NCBI RefSeq assembly: GCF_008831285.2
Contig: NC_045148.1
Coordinates: 868,001-932,000 of the forward strand
Reading direction: 5' to 3'
Length of the DNA stretch: 64,000 bases
From: Nymphaea colorata
Taxonomy: Eukaryota; Streptophyta; Magnoliopsida; Nymphaeales; Nymphaeaceae
The notes below the pieces were generated by a model. The model did no database searches. It saw only the letters and a program-made list of their open reading frames with translations, and was not told where the DNA came from. This document shows, piece after piece, positions 46,801-59,349 of this stretch (positions within the stretch are counted from its first letter, which is position 1; the number at the start of each line of letters is the position of its first letter). A program made the translations under genes and the position numbers.

Positions 46801-49684
46801 ACACAGACATTTCAGTCCAACTTGTAAAAAGAAACCAGTAAATTAGACAGCCCAACGCGCATCTTTGTCCAACTGAAATAACCAAAGGAGGACCACCACC
46901 TATATGAATTACACTAGAAAGTCTCCTGCTTCTATTTCCTGTCTGCTTCTCTTTCCTAAACCTAATATTTATAATCCGTTAATCAGAAAGTTCCTGGTAC
47001 AATAATGGCATAGGCAAATAATAGAGAAATGTCAGAATCAAAAAAGGAAATTTTCATTGAGCACTGGAAACTGATATTCATCTTACCAGTCAATAAAACT
47101 GATGTTTGTGTGAATAAGGTACCTATATATGTAGTCAAAGTTATGCAGTGGCACACAGCTGCAGCAAATATGAGAGTACTGTCATACTTTTATAAGTGAT
47201 TCACAAAGTATTAAAAAGGATATGGAAAGTGATAAAAAAACAAAACCTATCAGAAAGCAAAACAAAATGTTGGTTGTCAGGATCTTGAAGGGCACTTGCT
47301 AGAAGCCTCCTTTCTGCATCAACCATTGAAATTTGGCCCCAGTCAACCTGCACTATATTGTCTATGTTACTAAGATGCATATAGCATTTAATATTCCAAG
47401 CATATCCAACAATGCACATGCTAGTAAAGAAATGTGTCTTTCTCAGCCTGACATTATCATGCTTCCAAACCAACAGGAGATCTGTGTCCTCGTAATTTGC
47501 AAAACCAATATGACATGTCCAAGGTAAATCAAACCATTTACTTCCATACTTTTGCATAAAAGACATCAAATAAAATAACAAATAAATCCTTAACCTGTTA
47601 TCCCACAAACATATAGTCCAAAAATAAAACCCAGTTTAGATCATCATACAAATGGATCATGACATAGAACTAGATGTCTGTTTAGTGAGGATTAGTCTTT
47701 TTGAGATATAGAAAGTTTCTTGTCCAATTTGATTTATTTGTACTTGCTAGAATAATTAGTTAACTTAATTGTTACTTAAACAAATAATCAATATTCTAGA
47801 TAGATTTGATGTACCAAGCATGGCTTTCTTCTCCAACTCTTGAGCTTGACATTAAAAAGTTCAAGGATAGATTCTAAAATAGCGGTAGACGACCAAGAAA
47901 TTAACAAACTTCAGTTTAAAATAGATGAAGTACCTAAATATGCTGCAAAATAATGATGGCAAAGCAAAATTATTGGATGTGAAGTAGGGCAAGATGAGGG
48001 TGGATGTATGTATAGTGAATTATCCAAACGTTGTTCAACCAACAACTTCTTTCTTCTCACCCCCAAAATTCATCTTCTCCTTTACTGTATGTGTGGTTCA
48101 ATATATGCATATAGCCATAAACAATTGCACATAATTATGCATTAGCTATGTAGTACATCCCTTTATTATCCTCTATGTGTGTCTGCGCACACACTCCTGT
48201 GTGGTTATATGGGCATGCACACACATATTCCTGTAAGGTTATACATGTTACCATGCCATATTTTGCGTGTGTACCCATCTCCATATGCATGTGCACGAGA
48301 TTATGCAGCTGTGTATCATCATTCATGAATTAAGCAACTCACGAAGATGACCTGGTAGGCTTGCAAGGTGTAAAATTCCAAACCTGCAAATAATGGAATT
48401 ATCTGCAAATCGCCCGGTTACATTTTTCAAAATCGGTAAAGATTTTTCTAAAAGCGGATAAAACCATCATACAACAACAGTATATCAAGTCCATATAAAT
48501 GGAGAATGCATAAGGAACTGATAATCCAATGGTACTACACAAAGGAAAGTTTGCCTGAAAGAAGTTATACCTTGTCACTTCGAATTTCTCGTTCCATAAA
48601 CAAGGAACTCTGATGCTCGGGTTTTCTCTTAGATGCATGCACATAGATTGAGTACCTGTCTTCATGGCCCTAAGGTACAAACGTGAACAAGGAGAAGAAA
48701 TGGACCATGGTTAGTGAAAAAGGTAAAACATTTAATAACCATTTGTACGTTAACATTCACCATAGCCAACATGCAGTTTCTATTGCCCACAGAAAATGCA
48801 TTACAAAAATCTCACAGAATTGTAATCAAGTTACTAATAGATGCTCCTTTCGATTGACATGGTTTATTCACAGAGATGAAATGTTTATTAAAATTTGAAA
48901 GACATGAGATCCAATACTCCCAAAAATAATTAGCTCAACCTTTAGCATCCAGGACCAGTAGAATAAGTCTTATCATCACGACCTTTCATGGAAAAAAAAT
49001 CATACGGGGAAGTGAATGAACATGTAAGTTCTCTCTATTTGTGAACAGTAATTGAACAAAACCTCGTAAAGAAAACCAGCTACTACATGAACTAGAGGTA
49101 GAGTTATACACATTCAGACAGAACCTCAGCAAAAGCTCTGACATGCTCACATGAAACAAGCAATTACTTAAGATTAACTCCCCATGTGAATAATCAGCAT
49201 AGTGCACCACTAAGCCAAAGACATGATGTGGCTTCATATTAAATCACAGAGCTGAACACATTCTCAAAGAAGTGTGACCTATAAAGAGAATTGACAGAAA
49301 CGAGAAATAAAGAAGTCGGAAACTAAGAATAAGGTAAGACGATCTACTTACAAGAAAGAATTTCTCCCAAAGTTTTTCAAAAGGTAGTGAACCCGGCGTC
49401 AAAAACATGAAGGCAACTTTGGGATTCTTGGATTGAACTTGAGGCATCTTAAGTATATCATTAATGACAGTACGAGATGCAATCTCCTCATCAGTATAAA
49501 CTCTCTTACGAACGGGCTGAACATTTTGCCCAAAAGGATGGCACACGGTTGAGGCGAAGAAGTAACAAGCTGCGTAGCGGCGAGGAGGATAAATATAAGC
49601 ACCTATCAGGGAGACACACACCATAGTAACTAAGACAATAATCCATAGAGGCTGTTTAGATGATCTATTCCGTGGTGCTTGCAT
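43877..49684 (-). CDS. GT14/DUF266 glycosyltransferase, BC10-like (10 exons, 376 aa)
   Basis: Exons in coding order: 49684-49352, 48669-48571, 47347-47247, 47158-47087, 46127-46037, 45608-45528, 44710-44651, 44537-44415, 44321-44283, 44008-43877. All phases agree and all introns are GT-AG. The protein is a type II Golgi-like membrane protein with one span at 13-31, then the core-2/I-branching-type domain: KVAFMFLTPGSLPFEKLWEKF, YSIYVHAS, VDWGQISMVDAERRLLASAL, FVLLSDSCVPLHNF, MGPEIEKEDWRKGAQWFTMKRQHA (in two exons), NCYADEHYLPTFFH, VDWSEGKWHPK, and the closing CLWNGVGRPCYLFARKF. The family includes rice BRITTLE CULM10, linked to wall strength and arabinogalactan proteins; donor and acceptor are not established. 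A non-coding leader exon probably lies near 52230. Confidence 0.95.
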
Positions 49685-52329
49685 ATTTCAATCCCTTTCC
49701 GCCAAGTCCTTCAAGTCTACATTTAAAGATGCATCATCAAGGCTTTACACAGAACCTCCAGCCCTGTCATCATTTTAGATAAATTTAATGCAGAAAGTAT
49801 AATTCTCATCAAAATTTAGATTTTAATGAAGTGCAATGACAATTCAGTGAAGCCAATATAATCCAAAATGTAAAATATTATGGATCCCCAAACAATCAGA
49901 AATACAGATAAAGAATGAAGAAAAGCAGCTGGGGCCCAAAATTTTTATTTGCCTTGGCTATGGTACCTTTAGACAAATCCCTGTTTACATGTCAGTAGAT
50001 TCTTCTGTCATACTGAAGCAAAAGCAGATATTCTACGACCACAAAAAAGGGATATGTGGCCCCTAAAATGCATTATAGTCACTTAATGGGTGCAGCAGAA
50101 TGATAATTGGCTTTATCTGTTTCTTTTCTACTTTCTGACCAAAATAATTATGTGTTTGTTATCTTTTGCTTTTAAAATTCTCATCACCTATGTCACAATG
50201 ATACAACACTTTTGGTCCCATTCTGTATCTTCTTACATATAAATTCAACATGACACTTAATAAGAAAGGTTGTTCCCCCATATCTTTCAACATATCTCTA
50301 TGATATAGGTCACCAGCTACATTATACTTCAGGTTGAACAGTTTAACTTAGTTTTACTAGATTGCTGCTTCTAAATCAAGAATTTGAATTAGTATTCAAG
50401 AGTGTCTACTATCTTTTCAATGCTCTATATTGACAATACATATGTATACATACTTATAAGTTATCAACATGCTAATGTGCATACAGCAAGTGACCCCCCA
50501 ATTTCAGATAGTTGTTGTAGCTTACCAAGTGTATTGTGATTGCATATATATACATGTTACATAGTCTTGGAAACTAGAATTCAAGAATGCTTGAGAAAAA
50601 GGAGTGCCAACTTGGAAGCTACTGTTACGTCTGCTACCCAACGTGGAAAAATATTTGCTTCCAGGAACCCCAAAATATGTCACTCGTAACACTTTAAACC
50701 TCCATTAGCCCACTGTGTAAAATTCCTTCCACTAGGGCCACCTTGGTTTTCAGGATGTGGGAGGCAGTAAGAAACCAGGAGATGGTGGTTTGCTTGCTAG
50801 AAAACAATTTAAAGGAGCATCCCAATGAAGTCTACAGAGTACAGACTACCATCATTTCTACCACTAGTAAAAGTTGACCTACTCATTTGTGCTATGAGTA
50901 AATTGGCTCAAGCCTGACCTCATATAACCTTCCATGATATCTTTAGAGCTAAAACTGATAAGTTTATCAGTTTCCAAAAATGTTCAAGCATAATATGTGT
51001 ATAGGCAGCTTGTTCTTTGGAGAGAATAAATTAAGCATGAGTACGATGGCATTTAACTAACAACTTTACAAACTGCTACCACATTAAAGGTCATGATCAT
51101 TCTTCAATGCAATGAAGCACGATTGTGGTGATACACGAGATGTAGTTGATCCATTAGGACGATAAATCATGCTTGGTGCAATGCTAATGCATTTGCTCAT
51201 CATAATACATGGAGGTAGACCAGAGAATCACGATCGAAATTTACAAATAAACATAAAGATACCCACAAGAAAAAACGTACCATTACACTTCTAAGCTATA
51301 GCTCATCAGTATAACCAAACATGCTCCTTTGTTAATGCCAGTTAAAGTGTTCATCAGTATCTATAAAGCATAGAATAAGAATTTGCAATTGTCCAACTAT
51401 GAGTTTGAGATTGATGTCCAACGGACACTTCAACTTTCAACAACTCCATTAAAAGGTCGATATGTAGAATAGAAATACTGCGAGGCTGCGACCTTTAGCA
51501 CTTGATCAAATTTTTAGTCCACTCATAATTCTATTGTGCAAATCGTGGTACCTTTCACCTACATGTTGATCAATTTTGATCATTGTGATGACCAGCAAAT
51601 AATCTAGCAGTCACCCAGGGAAATCCATATGAGAGTGCGCATCATATCTTGCATCATTTCAAAAAAAAAAAGAAGAAAACAAGTCGCATTGGAAAGAGCA
51701 AATCGGAAATAACAAACGTTTCACCAAACTTTACGAGCAGAAAAATTTCTGATAGAAGGGAGAAAGACGGTAAACAGACGGTTGCTGCAAAGACGAACAT
51801 CAAAGTAAAATCTATCAAATATCAGCATCGTCGGAAGTTTTCAGCTGCTCAACGCATCGAAACCTTCCGAAGCTCAAGCACACGGTCGGCCATAACATTG
51901 GAAAGCAGAAGGAAGCAAGAAAAAACAGAAAAGTACACAAACTCCTTCGTCTCACATTTCCTACGATCCTAACACAGATCTGACCTGACGCTACAGCTGA
52001 CAAAAAGGAAAAACCAGCAGAATTGGAAATCTAGCACCTAAATCCCATACAAAAAACGCACACTCGACCTGCTCCAGCTCCCATTCCCCCAGGCACTCGC
52101 AAAAACTCCTCTTTTCCGCACAGCCCTCCTCCAGCTTCCCCCGATCAATCCAAACACGAGCACCAGAAAACAACCGCATGACGGCATGAGAGAAATAAAG
52201 AAACCAGAAACAAAGACGCAACACTTACGCGAAGAAGAGCGGGCACAGAGGAAGACGAACAGGCAACGCAGAGCGAACGCGCGAGAGAGAAACAGAGAGA
52301 GAGAGATCCGGAATGATGAAAAAAGACAG
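49685..52329 (-). other. GT14 upstream region with probable 5' UTR intron
   Basis: On the minus strand a CT-rich, GC-richer leader (about 52320-52230) ends in CTTCTTCGC|GTAAGTGTTG, a strong donor at 52229/52228. Candidate acceptors near the start codon are ATGATGACAG|GG at 49764/49763 and AAATGTAG|AC about 40 bp closer. This would make a leader intron of about 2.5 kb. The interior is AT-rich and I see no coding exon. The plus-strand frame at 51649-51972 is Lys/Arg/Ser-rich and unconvincing. Confidence 0.5.
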
Positions 52330-53061
52330 CCTTCTCTCGTTCCTGGAAAATAGGCCTAAGATCTGAGGGAGGAAAAATTCCTTCCCTTTCAAAATTTTCC
52401 CTTCCCTTTTTATTATTTCTGCATCGCTCGCGCCCTCTCTCTCCAACAGAGCGTTTCGAGGCGGGCGCTCCCTCCAACGGGGAAAGGTGAAAAACAAAAT
52501 TCTGAAGATTTCGCGTCCCACTGGCCAGTGGTAGTAAAAAAGCAATATTTTCAGACAGGCCCATGCCTTTCAGCATTATTCTTTACCTTTGTTTCGATAA
52601 TAAGGGTAATTTCACGGACACAGGATCATTCTTTTAAGAAATTACCGGTTGAGACACTTGTAGAACAGTTTTGATAACAACCACCAATCTCAGATTCACC
52701 CTCCGTTCAAACTCCGGACTTCTATTTTGTCAATATCCCATTGGATCCAGTAAGGCATGCCAAATCCAGTTAATGCTTAGATCCGAACTTCGTAAAGATT
52801 TTTCTAATCAACCTACTTAATATTTAATCTAGATTTAGATGGATCACCTTGGCTTGAAGTCTTATCAAAATATTTATATCCTTATGCCACATAACTCAAA
52901 TGAGGCATGTCAACTGATCGGATTCAAATTAGATGTACCATTTCCGATATCCAATTTACCATATATTCACACATTTATACTATATCTTAATTCAATTTTT
53001 AAATTTACAATCCAAACCCGACTTTTATTTTCATGTTTGAACCCGAAGCTTCACAACCAAA

Positions 53062-53362
53062 TCCAAACACCAGCTGAGTCGAGCCCGAGTTCGATCAACT
53101 CCAGCTCGGCTGCTCGACTAATGAAACCTCGAGCTCGACTCAATTAAGGCTCGACAAACTCGTAAACTCATTTGAATATATCGACTTGATTAAGGCTCGA
53201 GAAACTCATTTGAGGCTCGAGCTCGACTCGAGATTTACTTGTTGAGCTCGAACTCAATCGATTATTTGAACGAGTCGATTCATGAACTTGAGCTCGACTC
53301 GTTAAGCAAATGACTCGGCTTGAACTCGTTCACGACTCGTTTTTGTTTTTCACCCCTAACGT
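53062..53362 (+). repeat. GAGCTCGAG-rich repeat element, copy 2
   Basis: Repeated words include CCTCGAGCTCGACTC, GGCTCGAGCTCGACTCGAG and CTTGAGCTCGACTCG, ending in ACTCGTTTTTGTTTTTCACC. It shares character and orientation with 35715-36112. Confidence 0.6.
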
Positions 53363-53919
53363 AGTAACTTAAAAGCATCAATATTATTGATATCTGACTT
53401 ATGACTATGTTTGATAGCCTCGGACCTGAAACCCGGGGCTGATTTTATGATCATATCGATTAAACTCACAGCTTAAAGAAGCAGTGGACTTCCAAATCGT
53501 AAACCTTAAATCCATGTTATCTTGTGAAAACTAGAGATTTGTTGCCCCGAGAGGAGAGAGGTCTGACCATATATCTATGGTTTTAAAATATGTGATAGCC
53601 TTAGGTCCGAAGCTATCAACATAACCATAGGTTCTAAAAATTGGCTTCTGAAATCATACATGTACAGATGTTCTGGATCTATTTGGCATACAAAGTTACC
53701 AACTGAACGTAATACGGGTCTGAGCAGAATCAATTGAGACTCAAATCCAGATCACTTTAAGGAGGTCCCTCTAAAGTGAGGCAACGCAAAATAGTTCATT
53801 CATTCAGACACCTTATGCGTATCTTGTAAGCGAGAACGAATATAATTTGTAACTTCTGTCTCAAGCATGCACGTTTGATTTGGCCAGACTGTCCTAGACA
53901 GTGTGTGCGTGCACACATG

Positions 53920-53950
<31 letters not shown>

Positions 53951-54221
53951 CCTCAAAATTCAAACCTTTTTTTTTTCTTTATAAAATGTCCAAAAAGCAT
54001 TTGACTTATTTTAGCTTGAAAAAGAAAGAAGTTTGATAAAGTTTATACATGCGGTTAAATATTTAAAAGTAGACCCCTCAATGCAACTTTGTAAAAAAGT
54101 GTAGGCCCCATTTTGGAACTCCAAGCAAAAGCTGCCTCTCACGTGGAAGCTCACCTCCAAACAATCAATTCACCCAAAGCCATACTTCCTAAAAACCGTT
54201 TAACTGAAAACCTCAAAATCA

Positions 54222-54388
54222 CACAAGGACCGGCCGAGACAGAATTTTGTACGAGAGAGGTTGAATTAAAGTTTTTAAATTTTGACAAGGATCGACTTTT
54301 TAAAATTATTATACAGGTAAAATTTTTTAAAATTTAAATGTAAATTTAAAAAAAAAAATGAAGGCTCAGTAACTGTGGCTGGCATTTG
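54222..54388 (+). mobile_element. Degraded copy of the GAATTAAAGTTT MITE family
   Basis: It carries GAATTAAAGTTTTTAAATTT and a poly-A/T stretch followed by GAAGGCTCAGTAACTGTGGCTGG, parallel to 1107-1299 and 58975-59161. No target-site duplication is visible and the left end is eroded. Confidence 0.5.
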
Positions 54389-54834
54389 GTCCAAATAGAT
54401 CAGGTCCCCCGACCGCGACCCGGCCTTCCTCCTTCCTAGTCATTTTCTAACGTGACATTTGTCTTAACCTTTGTTTTTCACTTTCTCTTTTGAAAAAAAA
54501 CAAAAAAACTGGTGTTTGACAGATTATTCAAATTGCATTGAAAATCAAATATTGAACTCTTGAGTCCAACTTTTTTCTCTATTAACAAAACGGAAGTGGG
54601 TTTCACGTATAGCGGCGATCCCCCATCTCGAGTCTATTGCCTATATATATATACAAAATATACTCTTGTATTATTTTTTATGCAATGATATGTTGCATGC
54701 ATAATCCTAATGGTGTAACGTATCAGAGATGCTCCTTTAATACCATCCACATTATGACATGCAGATAACGCAGCACCAAAGTTACATAAAAAAGGAAAAA
54801 CTAAATAAGAATTGAAAGCATTTCCTGAATAAGT

Positions 54835-55914
54835 GCTATTTAGATCTGTGTAATGTCAACGGTTGACTCTCTTAATTTGGTGTCTTAAAGAATTCTCAGA
54901 ACATGCTGAAGGTGAACGGCCAACTTGTTCATATGGATGCCAAGAATTAATGTCCGATTAAATATTCTAATAATTGATAGTTAATTATTTATTTATTACT
55001 TTGAAGAGCAATCGTGCAAGAACAAAATGGTTGGTTATTAATTCTTTTTTTTTTCTGTATGTTGTGAATTTAGAGGTAGGTATAACTGGCTGACGCAATG
55101 TTGAGAATCCCAGAGTTATAAGGGGCGTTTCCATGCATTCTAACAAGTAGATTCATGAAACATTAGACAATATTCGAGCTAAGAATCAAGACTACTTTTC
55201 GAGTTAGATAATATTGAACCTTATTTCATGGAAGTAAAGTCAGTCATAAGACCATCACGGGCACCAACTTGTTGTTCTAAAGAGATCAAATAATAGATGT
55301 AGCTCAACGTCAGTAGCATAGGGTCGTATAAGTTGCTCACGCCAACAACAAAATTTTTATTTATTTATGTATATTTTTACATAAGTTTCTTACAATTATT
55401 TACTTATTTAAATATATTATGTCCTTTCAAAAATGAGAATTTCTATAAGAGTGGCTCGTAGCCAAAAAAATTTGGCCTCCGCCACTCTTCAAAGCCATTT
55501 TTACATTTGAACACTTTCAATCTATAGTTGCATTTAAATTTTAGAATTCAAACATTTTTCAAAAAAAAAAAAAAGTTACAGCGAAAAGCCACCGGTAGAG
55601 AATTTTTTTTGCCGTTTTTCCTGAAACTCTCTGATGAACAAAACGTCAATGCAGAGCTTCTCGTTTATAATAGTGTTTTTATAGTTAGTATGATGTTTGT
55701 GACGTGATTGAAATTGACTTCTTTTCTTCACACGTTTCGAGCATTGGCCTCTTCAGGCTGAACTGTAAAATGAATAAACAAGTCAATTATTTAAAAAAAA
55801 AATAAACAGATGATATTCAAAACATTTAGCCATCCAACAATATAAGATTATATATATATATATATATATGAACGAGATAATCATTATACATATACTGCTT
55901 TTAACAAAATATTG

Positions 55915-55958
<44 letters not shown>

Positions 55959-56320
55959 TCATTACTAAAAACACCATAAAACATTGATGCATCATAAACT
56001 GCTGTTAATACTTCCATGATAGCTGTTTTCTAGTGACAAATTTTTAATTTTTAGCAAATGTTTAGCATAAAACTCTCTAAACGGTAGGTAATTAATTAAA
56101 TTAGAAATTATGAATATTAAGAAACAGCCTAATTTAAAAGATAATCATTATACATATACAATTGATTCCATAGTCTAAAATTAGGTTAAATTAATATTTT
56201 ATTTTTAAAGAGACTATTAAGATTCATAAATTAATTAGTTTTCACATTGTCAACAATAATCTCTCATGTTCTCACGAAATTTTTTTTTAGGAGATACAAC
56301 TTTGATGCCAAAAAAATGCA
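54835..56320 (+). repeat. Tandem duplication, copy A (interrupted)
   Basis: 54835-55130 matches 57085-57377 closely (shared TCAACGGTTGACTCTCTTAA and GAACATGCTGAAGGTGAACG). 55956-56320 matches 57496-57868 (shared TTAGCAAATGTTTAGCATAA). Between them copy A has about 825 bp absent from copy B, including two TA repeats. No genes. Confidence 0.85.
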
Positions 56321-57084
56321 TTATCTTCCAGGAAAAAGCTATGGGGCTAAGCTAACATAGGGCGGGCTGGCCCGAGCCCCATCCGAGGTCCGACCATCAT
56401 GGATTGAGCATGGCCCTGCCCAACATTAATAAAAAAAAGTAAAATATTCATATTTTACATATAAATATATTTTTATAAGAAAAATATGTAAAAATATATT
56501 AACATTTAACATATGTTTTATTGGACAAGTCCGGTCTAGCCCGGACCCACTTCAGAGTCAGGCTCTGCCTAGCTTGAGCCCTTTTTTATGGCCAAATCCT
56601 AATTGCAGCAGGGGACTAATCATTCAAATGAAATAGAGCCAAATACAATAGATCTAAACCCCAATTTTTGAAACATAAATCGAATCTATTTGATGAAAGA
56701 AACTAATTATACACAGCTTTTGTTGGATCCATGTAGTGCTTTTTGTCATTACTACCATATAAGCTCATGGCTCACATCCAGTGGGAAATTATAAAATAAG
56801 ATTACATAAAAATTAATCAAGATTGCACTTTGCTCCTTTCTTGGAAATTTAAACTTTTTGGATCATTTCATGAGTTTGGTTTATTAAATGATTTAAAACT
56901 GAAAGACATATTCATTCAAATATGAGCAGACCTAGATGTTGACGAGTAAACGATTCATGACAATATGTTGTGCATCTGATGCAGCTCGGTACACAAATGA
57001 AATCTGCCCAATGCAATATAGAACTAACAATATATAGGAAAAAGTGAAGCAATGAGAAAATAAAGAAATTCAAGCAAAGTGAAG

Positions 57085-57868
57085 GCTATTTAGATCTGTT
57101 TAATGACAACGGTTGACTCTCTTAATTTGGTGTCTTAAAGAATTCCCAGAACATGCTGAAGGTGAACGGGCAACTTGTTCATATGGATGGCAAGAATTAA
57201 TGTCCGATTAATTCTTCTAATAATTGATAGTTAATTATTTTTTTTATTAATTTGAAGAGCAATCCTGCAAGAACAAAATGGTTGTTATTATTTTTTTTTT
57301 CCTGTATGTTGTGAATTTAGAGCTAAGTAGGATTGGTTGATGCAATGTTGAAAATCGCAAAGTTATAAGAGGTGTTTGGCAAGTGGAACACTGTATGTGC
57401 GCACGGTGCATTCTAAATCTCTCGTTAAATATATAAGTTTATGCTATCTTGTGCTAGGTGACTAAAAATTAAAAATCTTTCGTTAAAATCACTATGAATC
57501 ATTACTAAAAACACTGTAAAACATTGATGCACCATAAACTGTTGTTAATGATAGCTGTTTTCTGGTGACAGTTTTTAATTTTTAGCAAATGTTTAGCATA
57601 AAACTCTCCCTCTTTCTTTCTCACTCTCTAAAACATAATAATTAATTAAATAAATAAACTAGATTATGAATATTAATAGAAACGGCCTAAATTAAAAGAT
57701 AATCATATATATTTTAATTGATTTCATAGTCTGAAATTAGGTTAAATTGATATTTCATCTTTAAAGAGACTACTATGATCAATAAATTAACTAGTTTTCA
57801 CATTGTCAACACTAATCTCTCATGTTCTCAAGAAAAAAACTTTACAACTTTGATGCCAAAAAAATGCA
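57085..57868 (+). repeat. Tandem duplication, copy B
   Basis: The partner of copy A, same orientation, offset by 2250 bp at the left block and 1540 bp at the right block. The two blocks here are separated by only 118 bp of unrelated sequence. Confidence 0.85.
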
Positions 57869-58974
57869 GTTGCATGGGGAAGGTAAATGAACTGTGTCAG
57901 GAAACAGCTAGCTGCGGTTGGCTTTTGCGGATATTGAGCTAATATTAATGTGGTCCAGTTGTAGTTGTTTCCAATTGACTCCAAATGCAACAACCAAATA
58001 TATCTAGAAATACAATTAATTGTAAATATCTATATTTTCTGAAATAAGAACATGATACTTTTAAACATAGTCCAAAAGAAAATGTGTTGTAAAAATACAT
58101 TGTCTTCCATAATCAAACACCCTTGTAGGATTCAAATGTCTCCTCAACTATTCGATGTTGTGTGATGAGCAGCGCCTTTTCAGTGAAGGACAGTACGACC
58201 AGTTTCTATATGGGCTGTTTGGCAATAAGAACAGTGACATACTATTTCATGCATTGATCCTAAAGATTGATACAGATTCATGGAACACTTTAACATACTA
58301 TTTCATAAAATTTGGGCAAATCTTTATAAAAGATACGTAAACCAGTGTGTTATTGTTCTTGTTGCCAAATGACCCAATAGAAGCTATTTGGTGACAGTAA
58401 CATACTGTTACCATCCCATGAAAAGCCAATGCAATGAAATGATAAGGATTGAAACTCGATTCAAAGTCTTCAATTTGACAACCTTCATCTATTCACCACC
58501 TATCTTCCTTCCTTTCATTGTTTCAGCTTAGAGGAACCATGTCCCGTCTGTAATAGTGAAAGTGTCAGCAATGCTTAGTTTTTCTTCTTCACTCTATATG
58601 TCTTCCATTTATTTTGGCACAATTATTAGCATAACTAGCAAATTGTATTAAGTAGTGCCAGTTGACATTGATTTCACTACCTGTCATGGTCCCTTGAAAA
58701 TGAAAGTCATATTTGCTAAGTCGGAGAAAGTGTGTGTAGACTGTTCTTTTGCAAATATGGAGATGTAGAGTCTTGAGTACTTATTGTTCCTATCAATGCT
58801 TGGGATTGACTTTTCTTCAAGCCTTTAATTAAAAAAAAAATTGCAATTAGCCTTTACTTTTAAAAAATTGCGGTTCCATTGTTTCATACAGTTGTGACAA
58901 TATCACATAGCATGGTATCTTGGGGGCATAAGAGGAATATTTCATATTTTACTGTCGAAGATGAGAGCTGAAGC

Positions 58975-59161
58975 CCGGGGCGAAGCCAAAAATTTTTCAT
59001 GAGGGGGGCCGAATTAAAGTTTCTAAATTTTGATTGCTGCTCAAATATCATATTTTAAAAATTTTATATAAAACAAGTGAAATTTCCAAAATTTACATAT
59101 ATTTTTTTTAAAAAAAAAAAAATTTGAGGTGGGGCTAAGGCCGATCCTGACTCTGCCCTTG
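58975..59161 (+). mobile_element. Short MITE with 8-bp target-site duplication
   Basis: The 187-bp unit is bracketed by GCTGAAGC at 58967-58974 and 59162-59169. The left end is CCGGGGCGAAGCC; the right end complements to AAGGGCAGAGTC. The interior shares GAATTAAAGTTT, ACAAGTGAAATTT and TTTGAGGTGGGGC with the unit at 1107. Non-autonomous. Confidence 0.75.
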
Positions 59162-59349
59162 GCTGAAGCTTCCCTCATGCTCTTGGCCCTATGGTTTAGA
59201 GATGTCTTGGTGCTGAGATTGAACCCCAAGTAGTAAGGTAAATTTACTATTTAGTTTTCCTTTGTCACATCACATCACGTTTGTCAGTCTTGTTTATAAT
59301 GAAATGACTGAGAAATCAAAAGAAAACAAATTAAATTAAGACTAACTCT

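Larger units (their letters stand above)
52330..59349. other. Repeat-rich stretch without genes
   Basis: This contains a GAGCTCGAG-type repeat (53062-53362), TA repeats (53921-53946, 55847-55869, 55918-55955), a degraded MITE (54222-54388), a tandem duplication (54835-56320 and 57085-57868), a GC-rich block of GGCCCGAGCC-type words (56345-56590) and a MITE with target-site duplication (58975-59161). Open frames are short and AT-driven. Confidence 0.6.

Noticed and set aside
52145-52576. 143-codon minus-strand open frame upstream of GT14
   Set aside because: Overlaps the CT-rich leader and promoter; composition is low-complexity and it is interrupted by the strong donor at 52229. Treated as leader, not coding.
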